64,000 bases of DNA from Streptomyces sp. NRRL B-1347. Its GTDB lineage: Bacteria > Actinomycetota > Actinomycetes > Streptomycetales > Streptomycetaceae. Of the stretch, positions 51,730-60,571 are shown in pieces (position 1 is the stretch's first letter; the number at the start of each line of letters is the position of its first letter). The stretch covers positions 62,001 through 126,000 of the forward strand of contig NZ_JOJM01000024.1 of NCBI RefSeq assembly GCF_000720325.1, written 5' to 3'. The translations under genes were made by a program, and so were the position numbers. The notes under the pieces are model-generated. The model was given only the letters and a program-made list of their open reading frames with translations, was not told where the DNA came from and searched no databases.

Positions 51730-52782
51730 ATGAGAGCTTCGCGTGGGTTCGTGGTGGTGGGGGTGTTGGTCTCGGCCGGGCTCGTGGCCGGGTGTGCCGG
51801 GGAGGGCGGGGGCTCCCGGGAGAAGGGGTCGACCACTCAGGCGGCCGCTCCCGCCGCGGCAAGTGACCTCCAGGACGACTACTTGAGGGTCATCAAGGAC
51901 GTGCTCCCCTCCGTCGTGCAGATCGACGCCTCCGACAGCCTCGGCTCCGGCGTGGTCTACGACGACAAGGGGCACATCGTCACCAACGCCCATGTGGTGG
52001 GCCGGGAGAAGACGTTCAAGGTGACCACGGCCACCGGCGAGCAGCCCCTCGCGGCCACGCTCGTGTCGGCGTATCCGGAGCAGGACCTCGCCGTCATCAA
52101 GCTCGACGAGGTGCCGCGCGGCCTGAAGGCCGCGGACTTCGGCGACTCCGGGAAGGTCGAGGTCGGCCAGATCGTGCTCGCGATGGGCTCGCCGCTCGGC
52201 CTGTCGTCCAGCGTCACGCAGGGCATCGTCTCGGCGACCGGGCGCACGGTCAGCGAGGGCCGGTCCGGCGGCGGCACCGGCGCCACCATCGGGAACATGG
52301 TGCAGACGTCCGCCGCGATCAACCCGGGCAACAGCGGCGGCGCCCTGGTGAACCTCGACGGCGACGTCATCGGCATCCCGACGCTCGCCGCGACCGACCC
52401 GGACATGGGCGACAGCGCGGCGCCGGGCATCGGCTTCGCGATCCCCGCCTCGATGGTGCGCACGGTGGCCGGCCAGATCGTGAAGAGCGGCAAGGTCACC
52501 GACTCGGGCCGGGCCGCGCTCGGCATCAGCGGGCGCACGGTCCTCGGGGACGACTACCGGCCCGCGGGCGTCGCCGTGGCCGAGGTGAAGAGCGGCGGCG
52601 GCGCCGACGAGGCGGGCATCAGGCCCGGCGACATCATCACCGGGCTCGGGGACGACGAGGTCACCACGGTCACCTCCCTCTCGGAGGCGCTCGCCGCGGA
52701 GAAGCCGGGCGACAAGGCGCGGGTGACGTACGTACGGGACGGCGCCGAACGGACCGCGGAGGTCACCCTCGGCGAGATGTGA
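51730..52782 (+). CDS. HtrA/DegP-like serine protease lipoprotein with PDZ domain
   Basis: A 350-residue exported protease. A lipobox (GLVAGC) anchors it; the trypsin-like domain has GHIVTNAHVVG (His), EQDLAVIKLD (Asp) and NPGNSGGALVN (Ser). A C-terminal PDZ domain (DEAGIRPGDIITGLGDDEV) follows. It probably handles misfolded proteins in the cell envelope. ATG start. Confidence 0.95.
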   Translation: MRASRGFVVVGVLVSAGLVAGCAGEGGGSREKGSTTQAAAPAAASDLQDDYLRVIKDVLPSVVQIDASDSLGSGVVYDDKGHIVTNAHVVGREKTFKVTTATGEQPLAATLVSAYPEQDLAVIKLDEVPRGLKAADFGDSGKVEVGQIVLAMGSPLGLSSSVTQGIVSATGRTVSEGRSGGGTGATIGNMVQTSAAINPGNSGGALVNLDGDVIGIPTLAATDPDMGDSAAPGIGFAIPASMVRTVAGQIVKSGKVTDSGRAALGISGRTVLGDDYRPAGVAVAEVKSGGGADEAGIRPGDIITGLGDDEVTTVTSLSEALAAEKPGDKARVTYVRDGAERTAEVTLGEM

Positions 52783-52885
52783 GGCGCAACGACACCGCGC
52801 GGCGCGCAGAGAGCACCGCGCGGCGCACAGAGAGGGGCGCGGCCAGTGGCCCCGCCCCTCCTCGTGCGCATGGGATCCGCGGGCG

Positions 52886-53107
52886 TCAGCCCTGGGCCGC
52901 GTCCTGCGCGTGCAGGCTCATCGGGCCGTAGATCTCCGAGGTGTCCTCGAAGAGCGTCACCTGGTCCGCGCCGCCCTCGGCGAGGTCCTTCCAGTGTTCG
53001 CCGATCCAGGTCTCCGCGTCTCCCTGAGTGGTGAACTCCTCCGGCTGCACGGCGGGCTGGACCTCCGTCCCGTCCGCCTTCTCGAACCGCCACGTCCATG
53101 CCGCCAT
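52886..53107 (-). CDS. Small conserved hypothetical protein
   Basis: A 73-residue protein conserved in Streptomyces. It starts AAWTWRFEKADGTEV and is acidic with several Trp. No signal peptide, no membrane helix, no known motif. ATG start. It stands on the strand opposite to its neighbours. Confidence 0.75.
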   Translation of the reverse strand: MAAWTWRFEKADGTEVQPAVQPEEFTTQGDAETWIGEHWKDLAEGGADQVTLFEDTSEIYGPMSLHAQDAAQG

Positions 53108-53196
53108 GTCAGCCTCCCGAGGTCCAGTGGTGTCCCGAAGCCGCTTGAAGCCTAGCCGGGCGCGCGGCGCGCGGGGCGACGCGGGAGGATCTTCCT

Positions 53197-54408
53197 GTGG
53201 AACTGACTCTGCTCGGCACCGGAGCCCCCGAGGGGCTGCCCCGCCCCGGCTGTCCCTGCGCCGCGTGCGCGACCGCGCTCGGCGACCAGGCGCGGGCGGC
53301 GACGGCGCTGCTCGTGGACGGTGTGCTGCTGCTCGACCTGACGCCGGGTGCCGCGTTCGCCGCCGCCCGCGCCGGGCACTCGCTCGGCGGGGTGCGCCAG
53401 GTGCTGCTCTCGCATCCGCACGACGGGCCCGCCGTGGAGGTGCCGGCCGGGCTTCCGCAGCCGGGCCGGGTGCCGGACGGCCGGGAGCTGGCGCTGCTCA
53501 CCGGGCACCGGGTGCGGGCCGTCGCGATGGACGCGCCGGGCACGGGCTACGAGGTGACGGGGACCGACGGCGAGCGGCTGCTGTACCTGCCGCCGGGCTG
53601 CGCGCCCGCGGGAGTGGGCCCGGAGAACGGCGGCGGGCAGGTCGTGTACGACATGGTCGTGGCCGACGTGGCGGCCCGCCCGGACGGGCTCGCGCGGCTG
53701 CGGGCGGCCGGGGCGGCGGGCCCGACCACGGACGTGATCGCGGTGCACATCGGCCACGAGGTGCCGCCGGGCCCCGAGCTGGCCCGGCGGCTCGCGGCGG
53801 CCGGTGCGCGCGCGGTGCCGGACGGCACGACCCTGGAGGTCGGCGCGTACGAGGACGTACCGGACGTGCCGCGGCGCACCCTGGTCCTCGGCGGCGCCCG
53901 CTCCGGCAAGTCGGTGGAGGCCGAGCGGCGCCTGGAGGCCTTCCCCGACGTGCTGTACGTGGCCACCGGCGGGCTGCGCGGCGGGGATCCGGAGTGGGCG
54001 GACCGGGTGCGGACGCACCGCGAGCGGCGGCCGGGCTCCTGGCGCACCACGGAGACCTGCGACCTCGTGCCGCTGCTCGCCGAGCCGGGGCCGCCGCTGC
54101 TCATCGACTGTCTTTCGCTGTGGCTGACGCAGGCGATGGACGAGGTGAACGCGTGGGACGACGCCGAGTGGGCGGGCGGCGGCGAGCGGGCGCTGCGCAA
54201 GCGGGTCGCGGAGCTCACGGACGCGGTGCGGGCCGCGCGGCGCACGGTGGTCACGGTGTCGAACGAGGTCGGCTCCGGCATCGTCCCCGCGACCGCGTCG
54301 GGGCGCCGCTACCGCGACGAACTGGGCCGGCTGAACGCCGCGTTCGCCGCCGAGTGCGAGCACGTGCTGCTCGTGGTGGCGGGGCAGGCGCTGCCGCTGC
54401 GCGGCTGA
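53197..54408 (+). CDS. CobU-type cobinamide kinase/guanylyltransferase with N-terminal metallo-beta-lactamase-like domain
   Basis: Two-domain protein of 403 residues. Residues about 1-215 resemble PhnP-like metallo-beta-lactamases (GTGAPEGLPRPGCPCAAC, LLSHPHDGPA), but the HxHxDH motif is reduced to HPHDG, so metal binding is doubtful. Residues 229-403 are CobU (cobinamide kinase and cobinamide-phosphate guanylyltransferase): P-loop GGARSGKS (232-239), IDCLSLWLTQAM and TVSNEVGSGIVP. GTG at 53197 follows GGGAGG. It acts in the late B12 pathway with cobT and cobS nearby. Confidence 0.88.
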   Translation: MELTLLGTGAPEGLPRPGCPCAACATALGDQARAATALLVDGVLLLDLTPGAAFAAARAGHSLGGVRQVLLSHPHDGPAVEVPAGLPQPGRVPDGRELALLTGHRVRAVAMDAPGTGYEVTGTDGERLLYLPPGCAPAGVGPENGGGQVVYDMVVADVAARPDGLARLRAAGAAGPTTDVIAVHIGHEVPPGPELARRLAAAGARAVPDGTTLEVGAYEDVPDVPRRTLVLGGARSGKSVEAERRLEAFPDVLYVATGGLRGGDPEWADRVRTHRERRPGSWRTTETCDLVPLLAEPGPPLLIDCLSLWLTQAMDEVNAWDDAEWAGGGERALRKRVAELTDAVRAARRTVVTVSNEVGSGIVPATASGRRYRDELGRLNAAFAAECEHVLLVVAGQALPLRG

Positions 54409-54425
54409 GGCGGGCCGGGGCGCGC

Positions 54426-55217
54426 TCAGCCGTCGCTGTCGCGGCGGGCGATGACGCGGTAGGTGTTGCCGAAGCCGGTGCGGGTGAGCAGGGGCGCGAG
54501 CAGCTGGTCGAGGGCGTAGGCGAGCACGACCAGGGGCGCTGTCGCCCAGCCGCACGCCCGGCGCGGCCCCGCGGCCTTCGGCAGCAAGCGGTCGGCGACG
54601 AGGACGGCCGCTCCGGTCAGGTCGAGCGGCAGGTGCGGGGCGCGGCGTTCGACGTCGACGAGGGTGAAGCCGAGCTCGTCCAGGGCGTGGCGGAGCCGGC
54701 CGATGGGCAGCAGGCGCTCCCGCGGTGTGCGCGCGTGGGCCGGCCACCACGGGCCGAGGAGCCAGGCGGAGCGGGACTCGGGGTCGGCCGCCTCGATCAG
54801 CAGGTGTCCGCCGGGGCGCAGGACGGTGCGGGCCGCGGCGAGCTCCGCGTCCGGGTCGGGGACGTGCTCCAGGTGGTGGACCATGCTCACCGCGTCGTAC
54901 CGGTCCGCGAGGCGGTCCGCGAGGTCCGGCAGGAGCCCTTGGTGGGCCTCTTCGATGTGCCCGGCCTCGCGGGCGCTCTCGACGGCGTCGCCCGGGTCCG
55001 TCCCGTCGTACGCGGTGTACGGCAGGACGTCCTTGGCGGCGGCCGGGAGGCGGCCGTGGCCGGTGCCGACGTCGAGCCAGCTCTCGGGTTCGAGGTGCCG
55101 GGCGAGGGCGTGGGCGGTGGCGTGGTGGCGCCGGGTGGAGTGCCGGGCGCGGAGGACGCGCGCGACGGGGTCGTCGGTGGCCTGCTGACGGACGTACGAG
55201 ACAGGGCGATTCGGCAC
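54426..55217 (-). CDS. Class I SAM-dependent methyltransferase
   Basis: A 263-residue methyltransferase with SWLDVGTGHGRLPA (motif I), DAVSMVHHLEHVPDPDAEL and VLRPGGHLLIEAADPES. The C-terminal third is hydrophobic (APLVVLAYALDQLLAPLL) and could sit on the membrane. The pattern resembles ubiquinone/menaquinone-type and lipid methyltransferases; the acceptor is unknown. GTG start at 55217; the ribosome site is weak. Confidence 0.85.
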   Translation of the reverse strand: MPNRPVSYVRQQATDDPVARVLRARHSTRRHHATAHALARHLEPESWLDVGTGHGRLPAAAKDVLPYTAYDGTDPGDAVESAREAGHIEEAHQGLLPDLADRLADRYDAVSMVHHLEHVPDPDAELAAARTVLRPGGHLLIEAADPESRSAWLLGPWWPAHARTPRERLLPIGRLRHALDELGFTLVDVERRAPHLPLDLTGAAVLVADRLLPKAAGPRRACGWATAPLVVLAYALDQLLAPLLTRTGFGNTYRVIARRDSDG

Positions 55218-55338
55218 AAACGGAACGTAAGGGATCAGTGGTGGCAGGGCAACGACGTCGCGGGGCCGGTGTCACCGGTGGCGGACCGGTGCGGGGCCGT
55301 TCGCGCGCCTGTCACCCCCCGCCGGTACTGTTCGCCGA

Positions 55339-56385
55339 ATGAGCTCGCTGATTCTCGACGACTTCACCGACCTGATCGAGCGGCCCGACGGCGGGGTGCG
55401 CCGCGACGCCGAGGAGCGCAGAGAGCGGCAGAGCGTGCCGCCCGGCGCCCTCGGCCGCCTGGACGAGCTCGCCGAGTGGCTGTCGGCGGCCCAGGCGTCC
55501 GTGCCGGTCAAGCCGATCGAGCGGCCGCGGGCGCTGCTCTTCGCGGGCGACCACGGCGTCGCCGAGCTCGGCGTGTCGGCGCGGCCCGCGGGCGGCGCCG
55601 CGGACCTCGTGCGCGCCGTGCTCTCCGGCGAGGCGCCCGTGGCGGTGCTCGCGCGGCGGCTCGACGTGCCCGTGCGGGTGGTCGACCTGGCCCTGGACTG
55701 CGACCCGGACGAGCTGCCCGCCGAGGTCGCGGGCCACCGGGTGCGGCGCGGCTCGGGCCGCATCGACATCGAGGACGCGCTGACCGCGGACGAGGCCGAG
55801 CGCGCGGTGCGCGCGGGCATCGCGCTCGCCGACGAGGAGGCCGACTCCGGCACCGACCTGGTCGTGCTCGGCGACGTCAGCGTCGGCGGCACGACGCCCG
55901 CGGCGACGCTGATCGCGGCCCTGTGCGGCACCGACGCGTCCGTGGTGACAGGGCGTGGCGGCAAGCCGATCGACGACCTGGCGTGGATGCGCAAGTGCGC
56001 GGCGGTCCGGGACTCGCTGCGGCGCGCGCGGCCGGTGCTCGGCGACCAGCTGGAGCTGCTCGCGGCGGTGGGCGGGGCCGATGTCGCGGCCATGACCGGC
56101 TTCCTGCTCCAGTCCGCGGTGCGGCGCACGCCCGTGGTCCTGGACGGCGTGGTGGCCGCGGCGGCGGCCCTCGTGGCCCAGCGGGTCGCCTTCCGGGCGC
56201 CGGACTGGTGGCTGGCCGGGCACGACAGCGGGGAGCCCGCGCAGGCCAAGGCGCTCGACCGGATGGCCCTCGAACCGCTGCTCAGCCACGGGGTGAAGGT
56301 GGGCGAGGGCGTGGGGGCGCTGCTCGCGGTGCCGCTGGTGCGGTCGGCCGCGGCGCTCGGCGCGGAGCTGCCCGTGGTCGACTAG
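55339..56385 (+). CDS. cobT: Nicotinate-nucleotide--dimethylbenzimidazole phosphoribosyltransferase
   Basis: Makes alpha-ribazole phosphate for the B12 lower ligand. The 348-residue protein has RALLFAGDHGVAELGVSARP, VLGDVSVGGTTPAATLIA and VGEGVGALLAVPLV, the last with the catalytic Glu. ATG start. Other cob genes lie within 5 kb but not contiguous. Confidence 0.94.
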   Translation: MSSLILDDFTDLIERPDGGVRRDAEERRERQSVPPGALGRLDELAEWLSAAQASVPVKPIERPRALLFAGDHGVAELGVSARPAGGAADLVRAVLSGEAPVAVLARRLDVPVRVVDLALDCDPDELPAEVAGHRVRRGSGRIDIEDALTADEAERAVRAGIALADEEADSGTDLVVLGDVSVGGTTPAATLIAALCGTDASVVTGRGGKPIDDLAWMRKCAAVRDSLRRARPVLGDQLELLAAVGGADVAAMTGFLLQSAVRRTPVVLDGVVAAAAALVAQRVAFRAPDWWLAGHDSGEPAQAKALDRMALEPLLSHGVKVGEGVGALLAVPLVRSAAALGAELPVVD

Positions 56386-56401
56386 CCGCGGCCCGGCCGG
56401 C

Positions 56402-56445
56402 GCGGCGGGAACGCGACGGGAACAAGGCGGGAACGCGGCGGGAAC
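56402..56445 (+). promoter_or_regulatory. Four direct repeats with exact 11-bp spacing
   Basis: GGGAAC occurs at 56407, 56418, 56429 and 56440, each preceded by a cggc/cgac/aggc-like tetranucleotide. An 11-bp period puts all copies on one face of the helix. The array lies about 52-95 nt upstream of the mprF-like start, where an activator would bind. Confidence 0.6.
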
Positions 56446-56482
56446 CGGGACAGTAAGCCCCATATCACACCACAACACCCCA

Positions 56483-56488
56483 TAAGAT
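56483..56488 (+). promoter_or_regulatory. Candidate -10 box of a leaderless mprF-like mRNA
   Basis: TAAGAT ends eight bases before the ATG at 56497, and there is no ribosome site between, so transcription probably starts at or next to the start codon. No -35 match is visible. Flanking cccataa / ttatggg arms (56479-56485 and 56495-56501) bracket this box. Confidence 0.5.
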
Positions 56489-56496
56489 CTTGCTTT

Positions 56497-58263
56497 ATGG
56501 GAGATGAACGGCCGAAGGAAGAGCAGCGCAAGACGTCCACCCCGGCCTCGCGGAGAGCCGCGGCGGCCGCCGTCTGGTATCTGCGGGCCGTCGCGTTCGT
56601 CAACTTCCTCAGTGCCGTCTGGGTCTCCCTGGGGCAGGACCTCAGACGGCACAACACGGAGAACTACTTCACCCCGTACATGCTCACCGCGGGGTTCGCC
56701 TCCGGCGTCTTCACCGCGTTCCTCGCGGTCACGATGCGCCGCCGCAAACGGGCCTCCTGGATCCTCAACACCGTGCTGAGCGGCCTGTTCCTGCTGCTCT
56801 TCGCGGTGGCCATGGTCTTCCCCGAGATCCGGCAGTACGCGCAGAACTGGATCTCGCTCGGCCTCACCGCGGGCTTCGTCGCCGCGCTGCTCGTCGGCCG
56901 CCGCGAGTTCTACGCCAAGGGCGACCGGTCGAACCCCAAGCTGGCGGCGGCCGTCGCCGTCGGCGGGCTGCTCGCGACCTCGCTGCTCGCCGCGCTCCTG
57001 GTGACCGTCACCAACCACGCGCACGACGACTACCGCTCGACGTTCCTCGACCGCTGGCGCTACGGCACGATGCGCCTGGTGTCGCTCGCCGCCGACGACT
57101 CCCGGTTCGCGGGCATCTCCACCCCCGGCTGGGTCAACGTCACCATCAACGTCCTGAGCACACTGCTGCTCATCGCCGTCCTGTACGCCGCCTTCCGCTC
57201 CCGCCGGGCCGTCGACCCGCTCAGCGAGGACGACGAGGCACGCCTGCGCGCGCTGCTCGCCAAGCACGGCGAGCGCGACTCGCTCGGCTACTTCGCGCTG
57301 CGCCGCGAGAAGAGCGCCGTCTGGTCGCCGACCGGCAAGGCCGCGGTCACCTACCGCGTGGTCGGCGGCGTCTCGCTGGCCTCCGGCGACCCGATCGGCG
57401 ACCCCGAGGCCTGGCCCGGCGCCATCGAGCCGTGGCTCGCCGAGGCGCGCGAGCACGGCTGGACCCCGGCGGTGATGGGCGCGAGCGAGGAGGCGGGCAC
57501 GATCTACGCCCGGCACGGCCTGGACGCCCTGGAGCTCGGCGACGAGGCCATCGTCGAGATCGCCGACTTCACCCTGGAGGGCCGGGCCATGCGCACGGTC
57601 CGCCAGGCCTACAACCGCGTCAAGCGCGCCGGGTACGAGGTGCGCGTCCGGCGCCACGCGGACATCCCCGAGGACGAGCTGGCCCGCCTCCTCGAACGCG
57701 CCGACGACTGGCGCGACGGCGCCACCGAGCGCGGCTTCTCCATGGCGCTCGGCCGCCTCGGCGACCCGGCCGACGGGCAGTGCGTGATGCTGGAGTGCAC
57801 CGACGGCAAGGGCGAGCTGCGGGCAGTGCTCTCCTTCGTCCCCTGGGGGCCGCACGGGCTCTCGCTCGACCTGATGCGCCGCGACCGGGACTCCGACAAC
57901 GGCCTGATGGAGTACATGGTCATCGAGCTGCTCCAGCGCGCGGCGGAGATCCAGATCACGCAGGTGTCGCTGAACTTCGCGATGTTCAGATCAGTCTTCG
58001 AGCGTGGCTCGCGGCTCGGTGCGGGCCCGGTGCTCCGGCTGTGGCGCTCGCTGCTCAGCTTCTTCTCCCGGTGGTGGCAGATCGAGTCGCTGTACCGCGC
58101 CAACGCCAAGTACCGGCCCATCTGGGAGCCGCGTTTCCTGCTCTTCGAGAAGAGCGCGGACCTGCCGCGCATCGGTGTCGCTTCCGCTCGCGCCGAAGGC
58201 TTTCTGGAAGCTCCGGGCCTGCCGAAATGGCTGCACCGCACACACTTGGAGTCCCGAAGATGA
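56497..58263 (+). CDS. MprF-like aminoacyl-phosphatidylglycerol synthase (DUF2156)
   Basis: A 588-residue membrane protein. The N-terminal part has about six or seven helices; the C-terminal ~330 residues are the double-GNAT catalytic domain of lysyl/alanyl-phosphatidylglycerol synthases (RDSLGYFALRREKSAVW, RTVRQAYNRVKRAGYEV, YMVIELLQRAAE, LSLNFA-like and YRANAKYRPIWEPRF). It moves an amino acid from aminoacyl-tRNA to phosphatidylglycerol, which lowers the negative surface charge. It lacks a fused LysRS domain. The ATG is probably leaderless. Confidence 0.9.
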   Translation: MGDERPKEEQRKTSTPASRRAAAAAVWYLRAVAFVNFLSAVWVSLGQDLRRHNTENYFTPYMLTAGFASGVFTAFLAVTMRRRKRASWILNTVLSGLFLLLFAVAMVFPEIRQYAQNWISLGLTAGFVAALLVGRREFYAKGDRSNPKLAAAVAVGGLLATSLLAALLVTVTNHAHDDYRSTFLDRWRYGTMRLVSLAADDSRFAGISTPGWVNVTINVLSTLLLIAVLYAAFRSRRAVDPLSEDDEARLRALLAKHGERDSLGYFALRREKSAVWSPTGKAAVTYRVVGGVSLASGDPIGDPEAWPGAIEPWLAEAREHGWTPAVMGASEEAGTIYARHGLDALELGDEAIVEIADFTLEGRAMRTVRQAYNRVKRAGYEVRVRRHADIPEDELARLLERADDWRDGATERGFSMALGRLGDPADGQCVMLECTDGKGELRAVLSFVPWGPHGLSLDLMRRDRDSDNGLMEYMVIELLQRAAEIQITQVSLNFAMFRSVFERGSRLGAGPVLRLWRSLLSFFSRWWQIESLYRANAKYRPIWEPRFLLFEKSADLPRIGVASARAEGFLEAPGLPKWLHRTHLESRR

Positions 58264-58964
58264 GCACCCTGTCCCGGCTGGCCCGTGCCGAGTGGGGCGA
58301 CCTGTACTCCACCGTGCGCGGCGGGCTCGTCGCCCGGCGCTGGCGCGCGATCCCGATGACGCTCGCCGCCGTCTTTCTGACCGCGGCCTTCCAGTACGTG
58401 CAGAACCAGTCCTGGGGCTACCAGTTCGTGCAGAACATCGGCTCGGTGCGGGCCGAGGAGCCGCTGTGGCTGGCGCTGATCCGCACTCCGCTCTCGCTCT
58501 TCGTCCCCGCGCTCGACCTGCCGGTGTGGGGCGCGCTCGCGCAGATCCTGCTGGTGTTCGGCATCGCCGAGATCTGCATCGGCTGGTGGCGCACGCTGCT
58601 CGTCGGGTACGCGGCGACGCTCGCGGGCACCCTCTACGCGCGCGTGGGCATCGCCGTCGGCCCCGACAGCTGGATCGGCCTGCCCGCGTCCGACGCGCAG
58701 GTCATCGACACCGGCCCGTCGGCCGCGGTCGTCGGGCTCGCGGTGTTCGTGTGCTGGCGCCACCGGGCGTACGCGACCGGCGCCCTGGTCGTCGCCCTGA
58801 TGGTCGTCGAGGTCCTGATCAAGAACAACCTCGCGGGCAAGGAGCACCTGGCGGCCATCGCGGGCGTCCTGCTCGTGTGCGCGCTGACCACGGCGGTGCG
58901 TCACGTGCGACGCCGCGTCGCCGACCGCGGCTCCGGGTCCGGCCTGCCGCCGATGGCGTCCTGA
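58260..58964 (+). CDS. Rhomboid-like membrane protein
   Basis: A 234-residue multi-pass protein. About five or six helices are seen; TGPSAAVVGLAVF could hold the rhomboid serine (GxSx) and KEHLAAIAGVLL the histidine. It thus looks like a divergent rhomboid, activity not certain. ATG at 58260 overlaps the preceding stop (ATGA), so it is coupled to the mprF-like gene. Its last 64 nt overlap the next, convergent gene. Confidence 0.8.
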   Translation: MSTLSRLARAEWGDLYSTVRGGLVARRWRAIPMTLAAVFLTAAFQYVQNQSWGYQFVQNIGSVRAEEPLWLALIRTPLSLFVPALDLPVWGALAQILLVFGIAEICIGWWRTLLVGYAATLAGTLYARVGIAVGPDSWIGLPASDAQVIDTGPSAAVVGLAVFVCWRHRAYATGALVVALMVVEVLIKNNLAGKEHLAAIAGVLLVCALTTAVRHVRRRVADRGSGSGLPPMAS

Positions 58965-59668
58965 AGCCAGCGGCGCTTGGCCGTCCAGCGGCGGTCGTGG
59001 CGGAACGCGCGCAGGCCCGCCCGGGCCCGGACGCGCGGCCGGTTGCGGTAGAACCGCCGCGCCCAGGCCGAACCGGGCCGGGCGAGGCGGATCGCGCCGA
59101 CGAGCGCCACGAACGGCACCACCATGCCGATCAGGGCCGTGCGCAGCTTGCCCTTGAGCAGCGCGATGAGCGCGAAGGCGCAGTTCACGGTGATGTTCAG
59201 GGCGAAGGCGAAGCGGTTGTGCCGCTCGGTCACGGAGATCTCGTTCACGCCGAACGGCGTGAAGCCGGTGAGGATCAGGACCACCAGGGCGGCGGTGAGG
59301 ATCACCACCTCCACGCTCTTGCGGCCCTGCTCGCTCCAGTACACGTCGTCCAGGTGCAGGATCAGCGCGAACTCGTCGAGGACCAGGCCCGCGCCGACGC
59401 CGAAGATCACGGCCGCGCACATCGAGCCGAAGCTGTGCCGCCCGGCGGCCACCGCCCAGAAGCCGCCCACCAGCATCAGGAAGATGCCCGGTACGACGTG
59501 GTGGACGTGCACGCTCCCCGTCGTGATGTTCCGGAACGGCCCCTTCCCGGCGCGGATGAGACGGGTGATGGTGCGCGTGACGAGGAAGCAGCCCACGAAC
59601 GAGACGAGCGCGAGCAGCAGGGGCAGCTTCCCCGGCTCCACGACGTTCCGGTACCACCAGCCGTCCAT
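58901..59668 (-). CDS. Integral membrane protein of unknown function
   Basis: A 255-residue protein with about six or seven helices. Conserved-looking stretches include HVHHVVPGIFLMLVGGFWAV (paired His near a membrane face), LVLDEFALILHLDDVYW and NRFAFALNITVNCAFALIALLKGKLRTAL. The C-terminus is very Arg-rich. I do not recognise an enzyme family; the His/Asp clusters might bind a metal. ATG at 59668. It overlaps the convergent rhomboid-like gene by 64 nt. Confidence 0.8.
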   Translation of the reverse strand: MDGWWYRNVVEPGKLPLLLALVSFVGCFLVTRTITRLIRAGKGPFRNITTGSVHVHHVVPGIFLMLVGGFWAVAAGRHSFGSMCAAVIFGVGAGLVLDEFALILHLDDVYWSEQGRKSVEVVILTAALVVLILTGFTPFGVNEISVTERHNRFAFALNITVNCAFALIALLKGKLRTALIGMVVPFVALVGAIRLARPGSAWARRFYRNRPRVRARAGLRAFRHDRRWTAKRRWLQDAIGGRPDPEPRSATRRRT

Positions 59669-59767
59669 GGGCCCATCTTGCGGTTCGCCGCCGCCGCGCG
59701 CAGGCCGGGATGCCCGGCCGAGCGGGGCGGCGGCGGCCGGCCCCGCCCTCCCGGGTAACCTCGCCCA

Positions 59768-60571
59768 ATGCCCAGACCCACCCCCGCCGACGGCCTCCGC
59801 TTCGCCTTCGGGACGCTCACCGCTCTGCCCGTGCGCGTGCGCCGGTGGGACCGCGAGGCCGCCCGTGCGGGCATGCTGTGCGCCCCGGTCGCGGGGCTCG
59901 TGCTCGGCCTGCTCGCGGGGGGCCTCGGGGCGGCCCTGCTCGCCCTCGGCGCGAGCCCGCTGCTCGCCGCGGTCGCCGCCGTCGCCGTGCCCGCCGCGGG
60001 CACCCGGGGGCTGCACCTGGACGGTCTCGCCGACACCGCCGACGGCCTCGGCAGCGGCAAACCCGCCGCCGACGCACTGCGGATCATGAAGCGGTCCGAC
60101 ATCGGCCCGTTCGGCGTGATCACGCTGGTCCTGGCCCTGTTCGCACAGGTCGCGGCCCTCGCCGAGCTGTACGACGACGGCTGGGCGCAGGGGGTCTGCG
60201 GCGCCGCCGTGGCCGCCACCGCCGCCCGGCTCGCGCTCACCCTCGCCGCCCGCGCCGAGGTGCCGCCGGCCCGGCCCGAAGGCCTCGGCGCGGCCGTCGC
60301 GGGCACGGTCCCCGCGGGCGCGGGGATCGCCGTGCTCATGGTCACCACCGCCGCGGCCGCCGCCGCGGGCGCGGCCACGGGCACGGGCACCGTCCTCTCC
60401 GCCGTCCGCGGCGCGGCCGCCGTGCTGCTCGCCTGCGCCGCCGCCGAGGGCCTGCTGCGGCACTGCGTGCGCCGGTTCGGCGGCGTCACCGGCGACGTCT
60501 TCGGAGGGCTCGCCGAGACCGCCGCCACGGCTGGCCTGCTTGTGCTCGCCCTCGGCCAGCACGCACAGTGA
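59768..60571 (+). CDS. cobS: Adenosylcobinamide-GDP ribazoletransferase
   Basis: Joins adenosylcobinamide-GDP with alpha-ribazole (phosphate) to finish the B12 nucleotide loop. The 267-residue membrane protein has RFAFGTLTALPV, THLDGL-type GLHLDGLADTADGLGSG and IMKRSDIGPFGVI, the typical CobS metal and substrate motifs. ATG start. Confidence 0.94.
   Translation: MPRPTPADGLRFAFGTLTALPVRVRRWDREAARAGMLCAPVAGLVLGLLAGGLGAALLALGASPLLAAVAAVAVPAAGTRGLHLDGLADTADGLGSGKPAADALRIMKRSDIGPFGVITLVLALFAQVAALAELYDDGWAQGVCGAAVAATAARLALTLAARAEVPPARPEGLGAAVAGTVPAGAGIAVLMVTTAAAAAAGAATGTGTVLSAVRGAAAVLLACAAAEGLLRHCVRRFGGVTGDVFGGLAETAATAGLLVLALGQHAQ

Noticed and set aside
53108..53196. Cobalamin riboswitch before the cobU-like, cobT or cobS genes
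   Set aside because: The upstream gaps are 90-125 bp or shorter and none contains the B12-box sequence. These lower-pathway genes appear to lack that control here.
53028..56456. A 1142-codon open frame on the plus strand, plus similar long frames at 2227-4173 (+) and 22342-24927 (-)
   Set aside because: They are shadow frames over well-supported genes, with Arg/Ala/Gly/Pro-rich translations and no motifs. High GC content makes stop codons rare in the wrong frames.
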